A DNA stretch of 10,487 nucleotides from Amoebophrya sp. AT5.2 (taxonomy: Eukaryota; Sar; Dinophyceae; Syndiniales; Amoebophryaceae). Of this stretch, positions 1 to 7,900 are shown piece by piece; position 1 is the stretch's first letter, and each line of letters opens with the position of its first letter. The translations under genes were made by a program, and so were the position numbers. Under the pieces are notes generated by a model. The model saw only the letters and a list, made by a program, of their open reading frames with translations. It was not told the DNA's origin and did no database searches. The stretch spans positions 1 to 10,487 of the forward strand of contig RXOD01006389.1 of the NCBI GenBank assembly GCA_005223375.1. The letters run 5' to 3'.

Positions 1-162
1 AACATTTCAATCAATCAATCAAAGCTGCGGATGTTTCTTTGACATACCTCTGCGGCTAATATGAGCGCCCCGCCCAGCACCTACGCTTTCGCAGTAAGTT
101 GTAGTTCCAGATTTCTGGTGCCCCTAGAAACCCCAGGAGCGGTGTGAAAGGATAGCGAGAGG
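1..162 (+). other. 5' leader of the first gene, with TCAA repeat and short upstream ORF
   Basis: This stretch precedes the first transporter gene. Bases 7-22 are four tandem TCAA units. An ATG at 61 opens a 28-codon reading frame in the same frame as the transporter and closes at a TGA at 145-147. Inside it, bases 94-99 read GTAAGT, a textbook 5' splice site. An AG at 149-150 would rejoin the frame and add about 15 residues ahead of the M encoded at 163. Without transcript data I treat it as leader with an upstream ORF. Removal of a 57-nt intron (94-150) and an earlier start is an alternative. Confidence 0.4.
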
Positions 163-1920
163 ATGGTACTGGTAGCCAGCCCCGTACCGGTGCTCGTTGG
201 GTATTCCGTGCTGCTTAACACGGCGCATCCGATTCTCGTTGCTCTCACGAAGGACGATAGCGGGAAACTCGGCTACTCCACCCCTGTGTTCACTTTTCTC
301 GCGGAGCTGCTCAAGTTCGTAGCTTCGGTGTTCCTCGGGACCGCAAAAGTCGGGGACGGCGGCGAGAAAAGATTAGCAGTAGACCACGACGACATCAGCG
401 GGGGCACGACCTTTTTTAGTTGCCTTTCGAAGCAGAAGCTGCGGAGTTTCATTTGGTACGCACTGCCAAGTGTTTTCTACGCAATCAGCAACAACGCGGC
501 CGTGCACGTAGTGATGCTGTTGGGACCGGAAGTATTCGTCGTTTTGGGGAACACAAGTCTGCTGATGTCGGCGTTTCTGGGGCGCGTGTTTCTGCAGCAA
601 AAGCTGAAGCGGCTGCAGGTTTTCGCATTGCTTGTGGTTTTTCTTGCCTGCGTGGTGTCCAAGCTAGGCACAATCGTATGCACAACGTCGTCCAACGGGA
701 CACCTGCTGCAGCGAAGCCCAGGAGGGGCCTGTTCGAGAAAACCCGTTCGCTGTTGGTGGAGTCGGCGGGAAAAAGACGAGACGACCACGAGGACTCGAC
801 GAGGTGGTGGGCCGCATGGGAAGGAGCAGAGCTACCGACGCAGCAGCTGCTGCTTCCAGACGAAGTGGAAATCGGGACGCTGCGCTCAGAAGCTGTGGGC
901 GACGACGTTTTTCAGCAGGAGCGGCAGCTTGCAGATGCAGACGCACCAGACACTAGCACGGAAGGCTCTGCTACTGGTTTGAAGACGTTATTTTCGGGCC
1001 TCATCTGGCTTGCGCTCTACGCGACCTTCACGTCGGCGGGCGGCGTGGCGAGTGAGTACCTGCTGCGCGTCAGTGACGTGCAATCAGGTACGTGGGAGAA
1101 AAACGCACTATTTGCGACTTGGGGGATGGCTTTTAACGCCGTACTTGTCGTGTTCGAAACCGCCGCTGCGGCTGCAGCAACTCCGTATCCGCCGCCGCCG
1201 ACGAGTCTGAGCACGCCGAGTACTAGTGTATCTCTGCTGCGGGGTTTTAAGACTATGACGTGGGTTGCTATCTTGAGCGCCGCTCTGGGGGGGTTGTCGG
1301 TGAGCCTCGTGCTGCGGCATCTGGGGAACCTGGTGAAGTGCCTGATCAAAATATCGACGACTTTCGCGGTCGCCTTCCTTTGGTGGCTGTTTTTCAGGGG
1401 GAAGATGGATTTGTGCTACTTCGTAGGCATGGCGCTCTTGATTCTCGGCCTGCTCCTGTACTCACAGTGGCAACTCTTCGCGGTCCCGGACGCAGAGGGC
1501 GTCACGGCGGCTGCACCGGCGCAAAGCAGCAGTCCCACAAGCAAAGCGGACGTTCAAGCTAGTCGTGCTGCTGCCCAGGACGACATTCCCAGTGACGAAG
1601 ATGCAGATGATGAAGCAAGCAGACTGGCGGCTGAACAGGTCGCTGTCCACATTGATGATGGCAACGTTTCGGACGCTAGAGAAGTGCGGGGAAAGAGGCT
1701 GAACATTTTTGAACATGGAGGCGGGGGGACGAAGAAGATTGGCATGAATTATGCACCAGTGGCGCAGCAAGTTCCTGACGCTGCTGCTCTTGCTTCCAGT
1801 GGACGACAGGACGATCATCACATGATCGAGTTAGGCCGAATAAAACCAACGGGGCTTGTTGGAATGGGAAAAACGAAAACGAAAATCATACGTCACAGGA
1901 GCCGCGAAGACGGACTCTGA
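163..1920 (+). CDS. nucleotide-sugar transporter (SLC35A / UDP-galactose / CMP-sialic acid transporter family), intronless
   Basis: This 585-residue multi-pass membrane protein belongs to the nucleotide-sugar transporter family of the drug/metabolite transporter superfamily, which exchanges a cytosolic nucleotide sugar for the nucleoside monophosphate across Golgi or ER membranes. The family hallmark is visible near the end of the fold: G376-G377 followed by a V-rich helix, N389 and K392, then a T/A-rich helix and an FF. The early part has the typical helix order: about 8-30, 42-65, a pair of helices around 97-125 with the SNNAA stretch, and a QQKLKRLQ turn near 145-152. Unusual are a hydrophilic insert of about 100 residues (roughly 173-273), an alanine/proline/serine-rich loop near 325-352, and a cytosolic tail of about 135 residues after the last helix (from about 450), rich in D, E, A and S and ending in a basic stretch. 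Usual family members have about 320-400 residues, so most of the excess is in these loops. The start is the ATG at 163, followed by G. The substrate cannot be read from sequence. No intron is needed to complete the fold, unlike the two downstream genes. Confidence 0.88.
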   Translation: MVLVASPVPVLVGYSVLLNTAHPILVALTKDDSGKLGYSTPVFTFLAELLKFVASVFLGTAKVGDGGEKRLAVDHDDISGGTTFFSCLSKQKLRSFIWYALPSVFYAISNNAAVHVVMLLGPEVFVVLGNTSLLMSAFLGRVFLQQKLKRLQVFALLVVFLACVVSKLGTIVCTTSSNGTPAAAKPRRGLFEKTRSLLVESAGKRRDDHEDSTRWWAAWEGAELPTQQLLLPDEVEIGTLRSEAVGDDVFQQERQLADADAPDTSTEGSATGLKTLFSGLIWLALYATFTSAGGVASEYLLRVSDVQSGTWEKNALFATWGMAFNAVLVVFETAAAAAATPYPPPPTSLSTPSTSVSLLRGFKTMTWVAILSAALGGLSVSLVLRHLGNLVKCLIKISTTFAVAFLWWLFFRGKMDLCYFVGMALLILGLLLYSQWQLFAVPDAEGVTAAAPAQSSSPTSKADVQASRAAAQDDIPSDEDADDEASRLAAEQVAVHIDDGNVSDAREVRGKRLNIFEHGGGGTKKIGMNYAPVAQQVPDAAALASSGRQDDHHMIELGRIKPTGLVGMGKTKTKIIRHRSREDGL

Positions 1921-1995
1921 TGCAAAAAGATAGAACGCTTATATTTTTACCAACAATGCTATTGCGTGTGCTGATGTAGATGTTCTCTGTAACTG

Positions 1996-2040
1996 GTGCG
2001 CAAGGTGGAGGTTCGTCTGTGAGACTGACGCTTTGCGCAC
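1996..2040. other. inverted repeat / hairpin in the 3' region of the first gene
   Basis: GTGCGCAA at 1996-2003 is the exact reverse complement of TTGCGCAC at 2033-2040. Between them GTCT (2015-2018) and AGAC (2022-2025) can form a small inner stem with a 3-nt loop. It starts about 75 nt after the stop codon, so in RNA it would sit in the 3' untranslated region. A role in RNA stability or 3' end formation is possible but not shown. Confidence 0.5.
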
Positions 2041-2131
2041 TGCATTGCTTTGTCGTCTTCTCGTCGGGAGGCTGTAGCTATATTTCTATTTGGAATTCTC
2101 GGAGCGGTCAGCGAGACTGGTGACATACCCT

Positions 2132-2143
2132 ACACCATGGTGT
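2132..2143. repeat. 12-bp perfect palindrome
   Basis: ACACCATGGTGT reads the same on both strands. It could be a binding site for a dimeric protein or chance. It lies between two hairpins in the gap downstream of the first transporter. Confidence 0.35.
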
Positions 2144-2175
2144 CGGCGAGAGCGATAGACGGGTCTTTGGCTGGC

Positions 2176-2197
2176 GCTACGCCCCCTATGGCGTAGC
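2176..2197. other. strong 8-bp hairpin, GC-rich stem with 6-nt loop
   Basis: GCTACGCC at 2176-2183 pairs perfectly with GGCGTAGC at 2190-2197 across a CCCTAT loop. It is not followed by a T run, so it does not look like a bacterial terminator. In a eukaryote it may be an RNA structural element or a small remnant of an inverted-repeat element. Confidence 0.5.
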
Positions 2198-2296
2198 AGA
2201 TGGTGCAGAGTAGTAAGCATTTATTCGCCCCGCCATTTTTCGCTGACGGTCTGTAGATCGTTTGTTTGAGGAGTTTTCTTTTCCGGCCGCCCGAGC

Positions 2297-2304
2297 TATA
2301 AATA
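2297..2304 (+). promoter_or_regulatory. TATA-like box (TATAAATA)
   Basis: TATAAATA matches the eukaryotic TATA consensus and is flanked by GC-rich sequence on both sides, so it stands out. It lies about 390 nt upstream of the second gene's ATG, which would imply a long leader or an intron in the leader. If the organism is a dinoflagellate, classical TATA boxes are not expected to be widely used. Assignment is tentative. Confidence 0.25.
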
Positions 2305-2639
2305 TTAATCGACCCGACCCGATCGCGTCATTTGATCGTGACTTCACATTCCACAAAAGTATCAAATGATGGCGATGCTTCGCATGAGGCCCTGAAAGAG
2401 GTCCGTACAAGTACGTGCGAGTGTGAATCGCGAGTACGACTACGAGGACCTTCTCCTGACTTCCGCGTCACAGTCATGGTCCAGTGTTGCGTTTCAACAT
2501 CGGCCGCATAAACGGAGCGAGAGGTGGGGGCCGCTTGCTTTTTTCTCATCGATGATCTTTCGGCGGCGGTGGCAGTCTCTCTCAGGTTCGTTCTTTCGAG
2601 CATCTTCGAACTACGTCGTCGAACCGATTTTATTTGACC

Positions 2640-2660
2640 GTGCCGGCGGTTAACCGGCAC
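2640..2660. other. hairpin upstream of the second gene's start
   Basis: GTGCCGG (2640-2646) and CCGGCAC (2654-2660) form a 7-bp stem. The centre contains an overlapping 10-bp palindrome, CGGTTAACCG (2647-2656). It ends 37 nt before the ATG at 2698, so in mRNA it would sit in the leader, where a GC-rich stem can affect translation. An AG at 2667-2668 just after it could be a splice acceptor, but no pyrimidine tract precedes it. Confidence 0.35.
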
Positions 2661-2697
2661 TCCTGCAGGAACGTATCGCATCGCACGCAACCTCCGC

Positions 2698-4415
2698 ATG
2701 GGCTGGAAGCCTGGCGACGGCATGGAGCGGATGAGCATTGAGAACAGCAATGATTCGCCCAGCCGGTCCCAGCGCCTCCGTGCCGCCTGCTACACCGCCG
2801 GGCTAGTCTCCTGCACGTTCGCGATAAGTGTGGCGCTGCTCAACATCACCAAGTGGATTTACGTGGTCTACGAGTTCAAGTACCCCCTGTGGATGACGAC
2901 CTCGCACATGCTCGCGAGCTACGCCATGGCGGCAGTGATGATCTTCGTGCTGGACCTCGTGCCCGCGAGAAGAAAACTTGACTTCAAGGAGCAAGTCTTC
3001 ATAGTGGCGCCGTTCAGGTTCTGTTGAGTCCGTTTTCATCCAATGAATCAGCAGGAGCAGGATGAGGATCAGGGATGCTGCAGTTGCTCTTGCTCCGTCC
3101 TCTACCTAGCAAGCAAGTTTATGCTTTTCCTTTTCCTGAAATTCAGTTTCAGATTCAGTTTCAGAACTTACGACAACCGATGCACCACATGACATCAGCG
3201 TCAACGACATTCACAACAGCGTGCTTGGCGCGGCTTCGATCGCTTGTGGCAACGGGGCGTTGGTTTTCCTCTATCCAAGTTTTCACGAAATGCTTCAAAA
3301 CACCACTCCCTTCTGGACCGTGGTCTGTAGCGTGTTTCTCGCCGGGAAAAGGTATAATTGGCCGGCGTATTTGGCGCTGATACCGGTGACGTTCGGCGGC
3401 AGCTTATGCGCGTGGGGGGAGCCGTCGAAATTTGCCATTATCGGAGTCTTCATCAGCATGGGAGCCGCGATATTTCGAGCGACGAGGGCAATAGTCCAGG
3501 CGAACATAATGCGAGGGCAAGACCCGATCGATAGCGTAACGCTGTTGTACTATGCCGCGCCATTCAACATGCTGCTGTTCATGGTACTTTCATTCTGGTT
3601 TTTTGAACTGCTTCATTCGTCAAAATGAAAATATTTTATCCTGTACCTAGTGAATCTGAATGTGAATCGGAATCCCCCCACCTTCACGTACTTTTCGCCA
3701 CCGCAACAGGTCGGCTCCGTCCTGCTCGAGGGAAGTGCGCCGTGGGTCGAGATATGGAACGTGCCAATAAGCGGATGGATGTGGATAGGCGGAGCCGCGA
3801 GCTTTGCGGCCCTCTACAATGTACACTCTCCGACTTTTTTTGTGCTTGTTTGGAGGTTCCTGCTCTGCTTCTATCAATCATCTCCAGCCGAATAATTTAT
3901 CAAAAAACTAGCATCGTTTCATCTATTGCTTTTCAGCTCTTTGCATTTCTCCTGGTGGGGCACATGGGCGCCGTCGGCTCCATGGTGATGGGCAACCTCA
4001 AGACGCCAACAATCATCCTGTCCAGCACGATAATATTTGGTACGGGACGATTTACATTTACTTTTACTTTTACTTATTCGTGCCATGCGATGGCAATGGA
4101 AAACAAACATTTTTATTAGAGGATCGGTAACTGCAATCGCCGCAACTAGCAGAGACTGCCCGGCGAAACACGGAGTGTGCGGACTCTTTTGGAAATCACA
4201 CAGGTAACTCGATCACGCTGACTCAAGTGGCGGGATTTTTTGTAGCAACGAGTGGGGCGTATCTGTACAACACTTACGGCCAGGAGACGCAATCCGCGAG
4301 TCCAGAGAAGATCACGTACACTCTGCCGCGATCGGGGGCGCCCACAGTCGGTTCCTCTGCCGAGTTCGGCCTTGATGAGGAGGACGAGGATTTCGCAGTA
4401 AAAAATAGCGTCTGA
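2698..4415 (+). CDS. TPT/nucleotide-sugar-type DMT transporter, five exons
   Basis: The spliced product is a 369-residue multi-pass transporter of the triose-phosphate-translocator/nucleotide-sugar transporter class. Exons are 2698-3017, 3220-3583, 3710-3820, 3937-4039 and 4204-4415; phases agree at all four junctions and two codons are split (S107, G300). Family landmarks appear in order: the first helix ending NITKW (about 28-53), a second helix after YPLWMT, the VAP turn, a GN...L..LYPSF stretch running into TPFW (exon 2), the PV-containing helix with GG, repeated R-A-x-R-A near the next helix, LYN at the exon 3/4 junction, then GNLKT (N285, K287, T288) and a final helix ending AYLYNTYG. 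Plastid phosphate translocators carry K-R at the K287-T288 position; K-T is the signature of the KT group of plant nucleotide-sugar transporters, so a sugar nucleotide is a better guess than triose phosphate. No cleavable signal or transit peptide is evident; the last 40 residues are an acidic hydrophilic tail. The frame is closed upstream by a TGA at 2635-2637, and 2698 is the first ATG after it; M at codons 9 or 12 is an alternative start. Confidence 0.85.
3018..3219 (+). other. intron 1 of the second gene (202 nt)
   Basis: Donor is CAG|GTTCTG and acceptor is CACAACAG|CG. A competing AG at 3197-3198 is in the same phase and would add seven residues, but only the 3219 acceptor gives the spacing usual in this family between the VAP turn and the GN motif. 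It contains stop codons in the exon frame and a hexamer array. Its ends are weakly complementary (CTGTTG at 3021-3026, CAACAG at 3214-3219). Confidence 0.75.
3141..3164 (+). repeat. hexamer tandem array in intron 1, (A/T)TTCAG x4
   Basis: Four adjacent 6-nt units alternate ATTCAG, TTTCAG, ATTCAG, TTTCAG. Just upstream two further 6-nt units TTTTCC repeat (3125-3136). Every unit ends in CAG, so it could serve as a pyrimidine-rich branch and acceptor region, but none of these AGs is in the phase needed to join exon 1 to exon 2. Confidence 0.7.
3584..3709 (+). other. intron 2 of the second gene (126 nt)
   Basis: Donor is ATG|GTACTTTC after M228 and acceptor is CGCAACAG|GTC; both are phase 0. 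Length is a multiple of three, but an in-frame TGA at 3626 would end the protein if the intron were kept. A GTACTTT heptamer at the donor recurs near the 3' end (3688-3694). Splicing here joins a hydrophobic helix smoothly (LLFM then VGSVLLEG), as the family expects. Confidence 0.8.
3651..3674 (+). repeat. hexamer tandem array in intron 2, TGAATC-type x4
   Basis: Units are TGAATC, TGAATG, TGAATC and GGAATC. Read on the opposite strand, the array in intron 1 gives CTGAAA/CTGAAT units, so the two arrays share an NTGAAW core in opposite orientation. Confidence 0.7.
3821..3936 (+). other. intron 3 of the second gene (116 nt)
   Basis: Donor is AAT|GTACACTC and acceptor is GCTTTTCAG|CTC, phase 0. 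Removal joins LYN to LFAFLL, the conserved helix start of the family. It has a T run near the donor and a pyrimidine-rich 3' end. It has no hexamer array, unlike introns 1, 2 and 4. Confidence 0.88.
4040..4203 (+). other. intron 4 of the second gene (164 nt)
   Basis: Donor is TTG|GTACGGG and acceptor is ATCACACAG|GT, phase 1. The split glycine codon (g + gt) restores G300, followed by NSITL, giving the standard last two helices of the transporter. Contains the TTTACT-type array. Confidence 0.88.
4051..4074 (+). repeat. hexamer tandem array in intron 4, TTTAC(A/T) x4
   Basis: Units are TTTACA, TTTACT, TTTACT, TTTACT, starting 11 nt after the donor. Same unit length and copy number as the arrays in introns 1 and 2, with a different sequence. 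Confidence 0.7.
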
Positions 4416-4982
4416 TGAAGTAATTTTTTGTGTACTACTGGTGCAGTGCTGGTATTCGAGCTCGTCATGTAGAGTTTATTCCGGCGCAATCCGTACGCTC
4501 TGTATACACATTCATGATCCGTGGTTCGCTCGGACAATTTTGTCATGCCCGGGTGAGAAGCCCCGCGCCGCCCGCCTACATGCGAATTGCCGCCGCGCAG
4601 CGTCGTGATGTTCTTCTTACCGGGGGCCGATCATTTCGCTGGCGTGTGCGTGCGAGACGTAAAAAACGAACATACGATTACGAAGTTGCCCGCTTTGTCT
4701 GTGAAGGCTAAAACTCAAACATTCACGTGCACCGCTCTTTTGCTAACCTTATCGTGCCCGTGCGCGCATTTATTTCCGACGTGGGTCTGGACTACTTTCA
4801 GAACGAAGGTCGAGATCCTTTTTCCATTGATTGCCACTTAAAGACCCATCAACTACGTCCGTGGTGGGTGTTGTCCTTCATTTGTCTCTCATTCATTTAG
4901 CGATTTCATCTTTATCATGCGGTTTTTTCTGCCTATTTGTTTCGTAGAATGTTGACGCAGTAGGAGAAGTAGGTCGGAATGC
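4416..4982. other. non-coding interval before the large gene
   Basis: About 570 nt. ORFs at 4430-4711 and 4587-4841 overlap one another in different frames and show no family features, so I do not call a gene. It should hold the 3' end of the second transporter gene and the promoter and leader of the large gene. No strong hairpin, tRNA or repeat was found here. The last 100 nt become T/C-rich. Confidence 0.6.
4923..4947 (+). promoter_or_regulatory. pyrimidine tract and AG, candidate splice (possibly trans-splice) acceptor
   Basis: A T-rich tract (TTTTTTCTGCCTATTTG and on) ends in TTTCGTAG, with the AG at 4946-4947, 35 nt ahead of the ATG at 4983. No donor/exon pairing upstream is evident. 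In organisms that add a spliced leader, such a site marks the mRNA 5' end; otherwise it could end a leader intron. The in-frame stop at 4953-4955 after this AG rules out a longer coding start here. Confidence 0.35.
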
Positions 4983-7900
4983 ATGGTGAAAGCTGCTGAG
5001 ACTGAGAGGCAAACTCGCGCCCACGGCCGAGAGCCCCAGCCCGGGGTGACGGACAGCCAGGCTACTTCTAAAGAGCTTGCTCTTGGTCCTGCTCCTGCAG
5101 TTTATTCGCATTACTCGTCCCGGTTGCGAGTGCCGCCGATGACGCCAAGACGGGTCGAAGCTCCGCCTCCACCCCGCAAACCACCAGAGTATGTTGTCCG
5201 CAGCAAGCTTTCCCCGCGATGGCTCGTGTACTTCGTTCAGTTGTATGCGTATTACGACTATCAGCGCTGTTCTTGTGCGTGGCTCGACATCCTGGCGGGA
5301 CTGTGTTACTCTGTGGAAGTCTCCTTGCTACGACGATTTTACCATCCGTACCTGATTTTGCAAGAGTATTGCCGCGCCTGGCGGCGGCGAGTGCTGCGGC
5401 TGAGAATCGCGCACGCAGTCTGGGCCAGTATGGTGCTGTACGTGCTCGCCTGTCCAGCTGAGGAGGTCGGCGTGGCGGCGCAACCACTACCGCAAGGCCT
5501 CTCTGCTGGGAAGTACCGGGTTCTTCCTTCTTCCCCTGCTGCTCTGTCACCTCCTGCACCCGTTTCCGCGTTCTACGAGCAGCAGCAGAGCTTCAAGCGA
5601 GCGGAAGAGGAGCAGACTGCCGAAGAAGCGTACGCCAGTGCCGCCGAGAAGTATCTCTCGAAGTCCTGCAAATACCACGCGCCGCCAGAAGATCTGTCGC
5701 TGTTGTCGCAGACGAACGCAGAGGGCGAAACGCAGCTAAGCGACGTGTACGGCTTTGTCCGCAACCAGCAGCACTGTTTCCGGCTGAGATTGACTGACCT
5801 CGCCGTGGTCACGGCGAGCGTCGAGGCGCGGAGCAGCGTCTCCGCGTCGAGCGGCGGAGGCGGCGCGATGGAGCTGAAGGTGCTGTCAAGGGGGTCGTCG
5901 GTGATAGAAGCAACCCCGGTCGTGGGGTTTTCCGGGCGACCAACAAGACGCGTGCTGCAAACGAGGCTGTCGGCGGGGGAGTATGAGCTGCATCTGTCCG
6001 TCGGGGAGTTTGCAGACGTGCTGGATAAAAACGAGTGCATCCCGGCAAGGGTGGACCTCTACGTGGTGCCGGTTTCGCGGGCGAATTTGTTCTGGCCAGA
6101 GCAAACGTGTTCTGCGACTGCGCTCGAGCCGCCGAAAGGCAACGTGATGGCAGGTAGTTCCTCTAGTAGTTCCGGGGGCATGCTTTCCGCGATCGGTAGC
6201 TGGGCTGCGCGGGCTGCCAGTGGGTCACAGATGTACACGCTGTCCGACAAAAATGCTTTCCAGCTGGACTCGCGGGTGGGACAAACCGTGAAAACAGCGG
6301 AGAACCCGAGCCTGCCCGCGCCGTACAGTTTTCCGCTGGTTGGTACTGGTAGTGCAGCTTCAACAGGAGCCGCACAGGGACAGAACCAGAAGCACCAAAA
6401 CTTCCGCACGAAAGTGTGGAGCATGGTTGTTGACGTGCCGCAGCGGCTGCATCGATTCGCGAGGTTCTACCTGAAGGCGTCGTTTCGGTTCGCAGCCGTA
6501 CCGATGGCACTGGTCCTGGAGCAGTACGCGGCAGACATGGCAGAAAGCGAGATCACGGGGATGGAGCTACCAGGATGCGTTTTGAACGCGGGAGGAGACG
6601 CTGCGAGTTCCGATGCGGCCGGAGCCGCATCGGCCTGCTTCGCCGGGGTATTTTAGCACGAGCATTTACTTATTTGTGAAGTACGACTGGCTCCCCGTCC
6701 TCGTGTACGTAGATCGATGTATGTAAGTTCTTTGTTGTAGCACGGAAGAAGGGCTTTATATATTCCGTCACTCACGTCTGTCAACATCACACATTGCAAC
6801 TCTGCACGCCGCAGGCCAGCGTCTCGAATGGTCACGTTTTGGACCATGCCGTGCCGACCGGTTTCAAGTACAAGGTTTGGCTCCTGGCGCTTGACTCCGC
6901 GCCAACAGTGTGGGACATGTCGGGGAGTGGAGGTGCAACGGGCACAGTGAACTCCTGTGTGGAGTACGATTTCGACTACCAGATATCGTACGAGAAACGG
7001 CTCACCCCTTTCGAACTCGGTCCTTCGTCCTGGATGTGCAATGCGGCCACGCTTCCGAAAGTGCTGCTGCAGCGCCCTCAGGCGGGCAGGAGCGCCGCAG
7101 ATAGCGGAAATCAAGTGCAGGCGAAAACGGAGAGTCTACATTTGATAGAGGGCCGCAGCATCCACCTCCGCGACTACTACTCGTTCGCGAACGCCGAGGC
7201 GGATTCGATGGAGCACGTTTTGGAAATTCGTGTGGCCGAGCCTTCGTTGTTTCGAGCCGCGATCTATCAGACGTCGGCGGACGTCACGGTCCGCATGAAG
7301 CTCTTCGTCGTGGACGGTGCGACTCCCGAGTCTCCCGGGACGAGCGGCGGCGATGTTGAGCAAGCGCAGAAGCTGCACTCGCAAGTAGAGTACTGTCGGC
7401 CGCATGCGAACGAGGGCATCGCGGAGCGGCAGTCCATTTTCTGCCGGCTCGAGGGCAACGCCGTCTACCAGCTGGTCCTGTACACCGACTTCACGCTGGG
7501 CGGTGTGCATCCCTGCCAGTACTTCCAGTTCCAAACTGCCGTGCGGCCTCTGGAGATGATCCCCACGTCGCCGACGAAAGACGCGTGTCTGCAGAGCCTA
7601 TCGACCGCCTCAGGGGTGCAGGGGATCGAAAAACTCGACCTGCTCGAGACCAGCAACTTCAGCAAGTGGTTCGCGCTGCAGGCGCCACTGGAGGTGATTT
7701 CGAGTTCGACCTCCGACAACAAGCTGAAGGTGCTGTGGCAGAAAACACTGACAGCGACGGACGAGGAAGTGCACAAAAAGGCATTTCTCAAACTAGCCGT
7801 GAACAGCGACTTTCTGTCGGCGGATTTGAGGTTCTCGCTTTCGTGGACACCTGCTGCGGATTCGAGCACTAGCGGCGCTTCTGCGTCCAGCAGCGCCATC

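Larger units (their letters stand above)
1921..2697. other. non-coding interval between the two transporter genes
   Basis: About 780 nt without a supportable gene. It should hold the 3' untranslated end of the first gene and the promoter and leader of the second. Structured elements are listed separately: an 8-bp inverted repeat at 1996-2040, a palindrome at 2132-2143, a tight hairpin at 2176-2197, a TATA-like box at 2297-2304 and a hairpin at 2640-2660. Short ORFs here (for example 2423-2653 plus and 2328-2750 minus) show no family resemblance. No canonical AATAAA signal is seen directly after the stop codon of the first gene. Confidence 0.6.

Noticed and set aside
420..956. Overlapping plus and minus ORFs inside the first transporter (420-956 plus, 485-946 minus)
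   Set aside because: Arginine/alanine-rich shadow frames of a clearly conserved transporter with membrane helices in the main frame.
2176..2197. Rho-independent terminator
   Set aside because: The stem is good but no T run follows, and the window is eukaryotic.
2328..2750. 140-codon minus-strand ORF in the gap before the second gene
   Set aside because: Arginine/serine/methionine-rich product without domain features; it runs into the first exon of the second gene on the other strand.
3018..3198. Alternative acceptor at 3198 for intron 1 of the second gene
   Set aside because: In phase, but adds seven residues (VNDIHN and S) between conserved motifs; the 3219 acceptor gives the family spacing and the same CAACAG motif as intron 2.
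3018..3219. Intron 1 as a transposon-like element with terminal inverted repeats
   Set aside because: Only six complementary bases at the ends (CTGTTG and CAACAG) and no clear target-site duplication in the flanks, so the evidence is too thin.
3619..3735. Alternative intron 2 with donor at 3619 and acceptor after 3735
   Set aside because: In phase, but it loses the VGSVLLEG helix continuation and uses a weaker donor and a purine-rich acceptor; the GTAC donor at 3584 matches introns 3 and 4.
3625..4119. 164-codon plus-strand ORF spanning intron 2 to intron 4 of the second gene
   Set aside because: Only its 3937-4039 part resembles the transporter, and that is explained as exon 4; the rest is shadow frame and intron, including the TTTACT array read as FTFTFT.
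5219..5461. 80-codon hydrophobic ORF in another frame over the large gene's membrane segment
   Set aside because: Using it would need two extra splice events with no suitable sites; the main frame is open throughout and has its own membrane span.
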